Of a DNA stretch of 6,577 nucleotides, positions 4,001 through 6,577 are shown one piece after another. Source of the stretch: Candidatus Cloacimonadota bacterium (GTDB taxonomy: Bacteria; Cloacimonadota; Cloacimonadia; Cloacimonadales; Cloacimonadaceae). The DNA lies in the NCBI GenBank assembly GCA_016875595.1, contig VGPI01000117.1, positions 1-6,577 on the forward strand, read 5' to 3'. How positions within the stretch are numbered: position 1 is the stretch's first letter; each line of letters starts with the position of its first letter. The notes beneath the pieces were generated by a model that was not told the DNA's origin, searched no databases, and was given only the letters and a program-made list of their open reading frames with translations. Position numbers and translations under genes: made by a program.

Positions 4001-6377
4001 TGATCCCCCGATCCTGATTTCACCCATAGGTGGAGCCGTGGTTCCCAAGAACGGATTCAATCTGCAATGGACACCTGCCGGCACCGGCGGTTTCCCGGAT
4101 TCCTATGTTGTATATGTGGCGGATACGGATGTCGAAGAAGAAGGCGGACTATATGAACAGAATATCTTCCCCGGCATATTGACCACAACTTTCAATCCGG
4201 TTACGCAGGGCGGAATGACCTTCAATTATGATGAACGCTGGTACTGGACGGTGGAAGCTGTGGTCACCGGTCCTCCCACCGTAACTGCCGTGGCAGCACC
4301 CGAGGAGTTCCTGATCGAATCCGATCCCAGATTGCCGTTGCCCTACGAACAGTTGTTCCCGACCTCTGACTGGCCTACCGGCTGGACACAGACCTTTTCC
4401 GGTGGCGTTACTTCCAACCGTTGGAATGTGAACAATACCAACAATGCCGGTGGAACTGCTTATGAAATGAGAGCAGGTTGGGTATCCGGTACAGGGATTT
4501 CCCGTTTGATCTCTCCTCCCCTCCTGACCGAAGGGTTGACCCAGATCAAAGTCGATTTCGCCAGTTTTTACGATGACTATGGTCCAGGTGTGACAGCCAG
4601 GGTTATGACGTCCAATGATCTCAGCACCTGGACGCCGACCACCTGGTCGATCGTTTCCGGCTCTGGAAATGTCGGTCCCGGACTGATCAGCATCAACATC
4701 CCGGTCACCGGTGCCACTACCTATGTCGCCTGGGTGTTTGATGGCGACCACTATCAGTTCGATTACTGGTACATAGATAATGTAGTTATTTACGTCCCGG
4801 TGAACGACGACGTGGGCGTCCAGTCCATTCTGGGAGTACCTACAAGTCAGCTGCTCAATGCGACCTACAATCCACAGGCGGTGGTGGTAAATAACGGTCT
4901 GGGTACCCAGACCTTTGACGTCACCCTTACCATGGGCGCCAGATACAGTTCCACTGTCCAGGTTACCGATCTTGCCGGCGGAAACAGCACCACGGTGAAC
5001 TTCGATCCCTGGATCCCCGGTACACTTGGCGATTTCAATGCCACTGTCGTTGCTGTCAACCCTGGTGATGAAGACCTCAGCGACAACACCATGGTCCAGC
5101 CCTTCACGGTCTATGAGACGATATGGACAATCGAAGCCAATCACCCCCTGGCGGGATCATATCTCGGCTCCGCTGCCGGTTACATTGATGGTACCGGTCA
5201 TGGCATTATTATCACCAGCGGTGGTAATACTGCGCTCTATACGGAAGTCATGAAATACAATACCAACACCAATACCTGGTCGGCGCTGACCAACATTCCC
5301 GATCAACGCCGGGTACATGCTTCTGTGGTGGTTGACGGTTACCTCTATGTTATCGGCGGATCCGATGATGTCAGCGTGTATTATAACACTCTCTATCGTT
5401 ATGATATCGCTGGAGATCTTTGGACGACCCTGGCTCCAATTCCTGTAAACAATGCATGGGGTAAAGCAGCCGCTTGGAATGACACTCACATCTACCTTGC
5501 CGGCGGACATGATGGCACCAATTACCTGAACACGGTATATGTGTATGATATCGGTGCCAATTCATGGGCTGTTGCCTCACCAATGCCTGAAGCCAGGATC
5601 GGCGGTGCCTTTGCCATAACCGGTAATACGCTGGTTTATACTGCCGGAGCTGATGCAGCATTAGTTAGAAATACTGTTTATGTTGGCGAGATCAATCCAT
5701 TGATTCCTGGCAGCATAAGCTGGAGCACATCCAGAAATACATATCCCGGCGTGGGGACTGCCAGCCAATCGGAAAGCGGAGATCCTGCTGCCTTGGAAGT
5801 GTCACACAACAAGGATTATTACCGCGTCACCGCTTATCCGGCGGGAACAATGTTCCGGTTCGATGGCGCTACCTGGGGTGATGATGCTATCATTGTTGCG
5901 GGTGGAAGCCCAAGCACCGATTGGACACCGGCTGACCCGAGCAAGGCATATTATTACACCCCTGCCGATGATACCTGGCATGCCCTTCCCGACCTCAATG
6001 TCCCCGTGACAGCAGCTTACTTCAGCGCTGTGCAGAGCAGCCCCGGTACCTGGAAAGCGGTCGCTTCTTGCGGTTTAACCAACGGTTCAGTTACCGGAAA
6101 TTGGACCCAGGTCTTAACCGTGGTCATGGGAGCGATCGAGCCTGATACTCCCACCAACGTCATAATCAGTACCGGTCCTGCACCAGGCCAAGTCCAAATC
6201 ACTTGGGATAACATGCTCAATGCTGACTGGTATGGTGTCTATGGCGGAACCGATCCTGAAAACCTGGTTTACCTGGGTTACGTAACCGGCAATGTATATA
6301 TATTCGACACCGGTGATATGGGATTCTTCCAGATCACTGCCGGTGCCGGAGTGCCGGTCCCGCCGGAATTGCCATAA
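987..6377 (+). CDS. Very large secreted multidomain surface protein with Kelch propeller, CARDB, ASH and jelly-roll domains
   Basis: This is a complete 1796-residue protein with a type I signal peptide (residues 1-19, VLA before Q20). Domains in order: jelly-roll/choice-of-anchor-J-like 20-210; G8-like opening and parallel-beta repeats 213-715; ASH/choice-of-anchor-D 720-825; a surface module with 'GYERSAALYT' 828-998; a fibronectin-III-like domain about 1003-1112; a second jelly-roll 1117-1270; CARDB-like 1272-1373; Kelch repeats 1380-1714; a final fibronectin-III-like domain 1719-1790. No catalytic motif or transmembrane segment beyond the signal peptide is visible. The chain ends in PVPPELP without a recognisable type IX sorting domain or LPXTG signal, so its final location (periplasm, surface or medium) is open. 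By hand count it has only about 16 lysines and 6 cysteines. Start support: GAAGGAG 8 nt upstream. It appears monocistronic, with its own terminator at 6421-6452. Likely role (inference): adhesion, carbohydrate or protein binding, or an extracellular scaffold. Domain calls are by eye; the secreted mosaic nature is very likely, the exact function unknown. Confidence 0.95.
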   Translation: MKKLIFLFALLAILAPVLAQTYLFENFETAFVGTPAAPPEWTQTMNRPVNTGASERDWARSVYSGSGTTWAPASSGTNPAGAVSGTGALWIDDYNFGGSGDKRTSRRMESPALDLLSASSAYLRFWYFNAQGIGTNLNLRVMASRDGGASWDNLTPIVNGFTGTANTWNRISVAIPSYYYTANAKIGFELTGIWGSHNPFIDDVSVEEFTPTWILSAGSGEWNSGATWVGGVVPTADNHVEILAGHTVNITNTTGIIARCQRLNLSGTLTHGSGTTNMLHAYSHISISNTGTLNAFQLGSTTSGRTVYCGGNFSIAAGGSANFSVGITMQSVGTTTSTSASQLVVLGFDNTVFTNSGTLVNGRINNFAIMKPYNFDLLSPVTVPYTLGLHSGNLSHSGNLTLGNALNTSDIVQTIVCHGPGLGGVDPVWNNTRIASRNYTFYSPPWVPFTRTNVWSNSVHFELVGGVRTVTGTLTMNTHNNLLLTSPLTVGTATTGSMTLTRGIIITDDTNLLHLAQGNTSSSSGLDPSTATPPTTHGSYVAGPLRRTYPASGSTTREFPLGIGYAFNGETPNANVRKQVTIATGATGASGQSPTVSVAATPTGTVNLPATQFCGIRAYRVNLNGGPDFPASATITMRGLNRTWGNSDQLFGMQNQLHVLQSTAINGTWNVRSPASGTAVGFVNDTAYARTTTTSVEGPIAPLAALGEYFAWGTSAPTDPVFGYSPTSIDFGLVSQGVPTAWTNVTITNTGGGTLTLLSSDVSLTGTDPDQFEWSNANFPMSLTPASPSATIPVRMLATSEGAKSATLNINYSGTDYPVTLSGTGLPEGTVVIGSGLATQRQPMGVYWGYERSAALYTNAQLQALDGRLNQVGWYCATPYATVVPYRIYAKQTTATAFTAQTWADFIVGATLVKEGTYAFSTVGWHYFNTDNIFIYTGDNLIIVVETFYGGTGTSSYPLFRYSTGTAGSHQFWYADNTPPVGAGTLNTQLPNIIVQFTEPPAGPPDPPILISPIGGAVVPKNGFNLQWTPAGTGGFPDSYVVYVADTDVEEEGGLYEQNIFPGILTTTFNPVTQGGMTFNYDERWYWTVEAVVTGPPTVTAVAAPEEFLIESDPRLPLPYEQLFPTSDWPTGWTQTFSGGVTSNRWNVNNTNNAGGTAYEMRAGWVSGTGISRLISPPLLTEGLTQIKVDFASFYDDYGPGVTARVMTSNDLSTWTPTTWSIVSGSGNVGPGLISINIPVTGATTYVAWVFDGDHYQFDYWYIDNVVIYVPVNDDVGVQSILGVPTSQLLNATYNPQAVVVNNGLGTQTFDVTLTMGARYSSTVQVTDLAGGNSTTVNFDPWIPGTLGDFNATVVAVNPGDEDLSDNTMVQPFTVYETIWTIEANHPLAGSYLGSAAGYIDGTGHGIIITSGGNTALYTEVMKYNTNTNTWSALTNIPDQRRVHASVVVDGYLYVIGGSDDVSVYYNTLYRYDIAGDLWTTLAPIPVNNAWGKAAAWNDTHIYLAGGHDGTNYLNTVYVYDIGANSWAVASPMPEARIGGAFAITGNTLVYTAGADAALVRNTVYVGEINPLIPGSISWSTSRNTYPGVGTASQSESGDPAALEVSHNKDYYRVTAYPAGTMFRFDGATWGDDAIIVAGGSPSTDWTPADPSKAYYYTPADDTWHALPDLNVPVTAAYFSAVQSSPGTWKAVASCGLTNGSVTGNWTQVLTVVMGAIEPDTPTNVIISTGPAPGQVQITWDNMLNADWYGVYGGTDPENLVYLGYVTGNVYIFDTGDMGFFQITAGAGVPVPPELP
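1044..1616 (+). other. N-terminal jelly-roll / choice-of-anchor-J-like domain (residues 20-210)
   Basis: It begins 'LFENFET...PPEWTQT' and ends 'NPFIDDVSVEEF', the usual start and end of MAM-like or choice-of-anchor-J beta-sandwiches in secreted FCB proteins. Inside it, 'LRFWYFNAQG', 'LRVMASRDGGASWDNL' and 'NTWNRISVAIP' are the typical strand motifs. The later domain at residues 1117-1270 shares this layout, including WTQT near its start and YIDNVVIYV near its end. Confidence 0.7.
1623..3131 (+). other. G8-like opening and parallel-beta repeat region (residues 213-715)
   Basis: The opening 'GEWNSGATWVGGVVPTADN' followed by 'VEILAGHTVNI' is the recurrent start of beta-helix-like regions in Bacteroidetes-type exported proteins. 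It is followed by strand-turn sequences rich in G, N, T and S ('LNLSGTLTHGSG', 'GNLSHSGNLTLGN', 'GTLTMNTHNNLLLTSPLTVG'). Near residues 540-560 'GPLRRTYPASGSTTREFPLGIG' is a linker/domain type common in the same proteins. The probable role is structural; no catalytic residues are evident. Confidence 0.6.
3144..3461 (+). other. ASH / choice-of-anchor-D domain (residues 720-825)
   Basis: The pattern 'YSPTSIDFGLVSQG' then 'VTITNTGGGTLTL', 'PDQFEW', and closing 'YPVTLSGTG' is the signature of ASPM-SPD2-Hydin-like immunoglobulin-fold domains found in many bacterial secreted proteins. It is likely a spacer or binding domain. Confidence 0.8.
3468..3980 (+). other. Surface module with GYERSAALYT motif (residues 828-998)
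   Basis: This module of about 170 residues has 'PMGVYWGYERSAALYT', 'VPYRIYAKQTTATAFTAQTW', 'GWHYFNTDNIFIYTGDNLIIVVET' and 'LPNIIVQF'. I recall similar modules recurring in exported proteins of FCB bacteria, where they look like beta-sandwiches, but I cannot name an established family for it. Confidence 0.45.
3993..4322 (+). other. Fibronectin-III-like domain (residues about 1003-1112)
   Basis: It opens with a proline-rich start 'PPDPPILISPIGGAVVPKNGFNLQWTP', then 'DSYVVYVADTD' and 'DERWYWTVEAVV', which match the strand order of an FN3-like fold (tryptophan in strand B, tyrosine-valine strand C, W-Y-W-T-V strand F). Confidence 0.55.
4335..4796 (+). other. Second jelly-roll / choice-of-anchor-J-like domain (residues 1117-1270)
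   Basis: 'LPYEQLFPTSDWPTGWTQT' opens and 'FDYWYIDNVVIYV' closes the domain. Between them are 'SRLISPPLLTEGLTQIKVDFASFY' (split here as the cut-sheet core LISPPL and VDFASFY) and 'ATTYVAWVFDGD'. It is a clear partner of the N-terminal domain, suggesting an ancient module duplication or repeated acquisition within the gene. Confidence 0.7.
4800..5105 (+). other. CARDB-like domain (residues 1272-1373)
   Basis: 'NDDVGVQSI', 'ATYNPQAVVVNNGLGTQTF' and closing 'NPGDEDLSDNTMVQPFTV' follow the CARDB (cell-adhesion-related, bacterial) pattern, in particular the final 'GDxDxSDNT' motif. This domain is commonly found in exported adhesion-type proteins. Confidence 0.7.
5124..6128 (+). other. Kelch-repeat beta-propeller (residues 1380-1714)
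   Basis: Kelch blades show a GG pair followed by a spaced tyrosine and tryptophan. Good pairs are at residues 1412-1413 (SGGN), 1457-1458 (IGGSDD), 1506-1507 (AGGHDG) and 1639-1640 (AGGSPS), each followed by motifs such as 'YNTNTNTWSAL', 'YDIAGDLWTTL', 'YDIGANSWAVA' and 'YTPADDTWHAL'. A degenerate blade lies at 1553-1554 (TAGADA) and another likely one near 1691 (ASCGLTNG), giving about six blades, enough for a closed propeller. The stretch between 1570 and 1630 is an unusual insertion without a clean blade. Confidence 0.85.
6141..6356 (+). other. C-terminal fibronectin-III-like domain (residues 1719-1790)
   Basis: 'PDTPTNVIIST', 'GQVQITWDNMLNADWYGVYGG' and 'FFQITAG' fit an FN3 fold. It replaces the position where a type IX sorting domain would be expected; only a short proline-rich tail follows. 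Confidence 0.65.
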
Positions 6378-6420
6378 GGATGGTTCGGTACCAGAAACCG
6401 ATAATATCCCAATAACCAAT

Positions 6421-6452
6421 GAGGGGCGGAGCAAATGCTTCGCCCCTTCTGT
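6421..6452 (+). terminator. Intrinsic terminator of the large gene
   Basis: AGGGGCGGAGC (6422-6432) pairs with GCTTCGCCCCT (6437-6447) around an AAAT loop: 11 pairs with one G-T wobble, followed by a short T-rich tail TTCTGT. It begins 44 bp after the TAA stop. The stem is strong and well placed; the T-tract is modest. In reverse the stem could also work for a gene entering from the right, but no T-run is present on that side. Confidence 0.8.
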
Positions 6453-6479
6453 ATGCGCAATAATTCTTATAGGATATGT

Positions 6480-6577
6480 GGCTAAGCCCGGGACTCGCAT
6501 CATTTAGCCTCGAAGAGGCGATTCACCATAGCTAAGCTTGGGGGACGCAACACGCCAATACCGAGCCCCGGAGGGGA
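6480..6577. repeat. Diverged copies of the hairpin repeat family downstream of the gene
   Basis: At 6508-6536 a 29-bp module matches the 27-bp short unit at 82-108 at 22 of 27 positions with a 2-nt insertion; all five differences are transitions. Its core CCTCGAAGAGG keeps the 4-bp stem through a C-T / G-A pair of changes. GCTAAGC at 6481 and 6531 suggests further decayed units on either side (6487-6507 and 6537-6565). An exact core CCCCGGAGGGG then begins at 6566 and runs off the window. All copies are in the same orientation as the left array, so the gene is bracketed by direct repeats. Confidence 0.8.

Noticed and set aside
4149..5144. 331-residue open frame on the - strand inside the large gene
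   Set aside because: It is a shadow frame: antisense to well-matched FN3, jelly-roll and CARDB domains, with no signal or motif of its own. The same applies to the 187- and 203-residue antisense frames at 1314-1877 and 2358-2969.

Overview
The window holds one very large protein-coding gene (987-6377, + strand) with a long non-coding leader region before it. The same family of GC-rich hairpin repeats lies on both sides. There are no tRNA or rRNA genes, transposases, CRISPR arrays or recognisable enzymes. The 1796-residue product is a secreted mosaic: signal peptide, jelly-roll domains, a parallel-beta region opening with a typical 'WNSGATWVGGVVPTADNHVEI' segment cut across the G8-like start, an ASH/choice-of-anchor-D domain, CARDB, a Kelch propeller and fibronectin-III-like domains. 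This style is typical of the Fibrobacteres-Chlorobi-Bacteroidetes (FCB) superphylum. My best guess is a Cloacimonadota-like or related uncultured lineage, but that rests on protein style only and I could not test it.

Layout: 1-444 is a tandem array built from an 83-bp unit (L) and a 27-bp unit (S) in the order L-S-L-S-L-L-L(truncated). Every unit begins with the hairpin core CCCCGGAGGGG, and the array continues off the left edge. 445-986 is about 540 bp with no convincing gene. It holds several small inverted repeats, a terminator-like or operator-like hairpin (697-719) overlapping a possible promoter with a perfect TATAAT (726-731), a longer inverted repeat (807-857), and the ribosome binding site (972-978). 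987-6377 is the surface/secreted protein gene. 6421-6452 is a strong intrinsic terminator. 6480-6577 returns to the repeat family, with one diverged 27/29-bp module at 6508-6536 and an exact core at 6566-6576 that runs off the right edge.

The gene appears to be a single-gene transcription unit: own Shine-Dalgarno, own terminator, nothing else coding within 600 bp upstream or 200 bp downstream. It most likely makes an exported adhesin-like or scaffold-like protein, and no catalytic function can be assigned. The most interesting signal is the repeat family. Its hairpin core is kept by a paired (compensatory) C->T / G->A change in the diverged 3' copy, the two first 110-bp L+S blocks differ at only one base, and copies sit in the same orientation on both sides of the gene. 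This points to a structured, still-duplicating intergenic repeat family rather than random low-complexity DNA.
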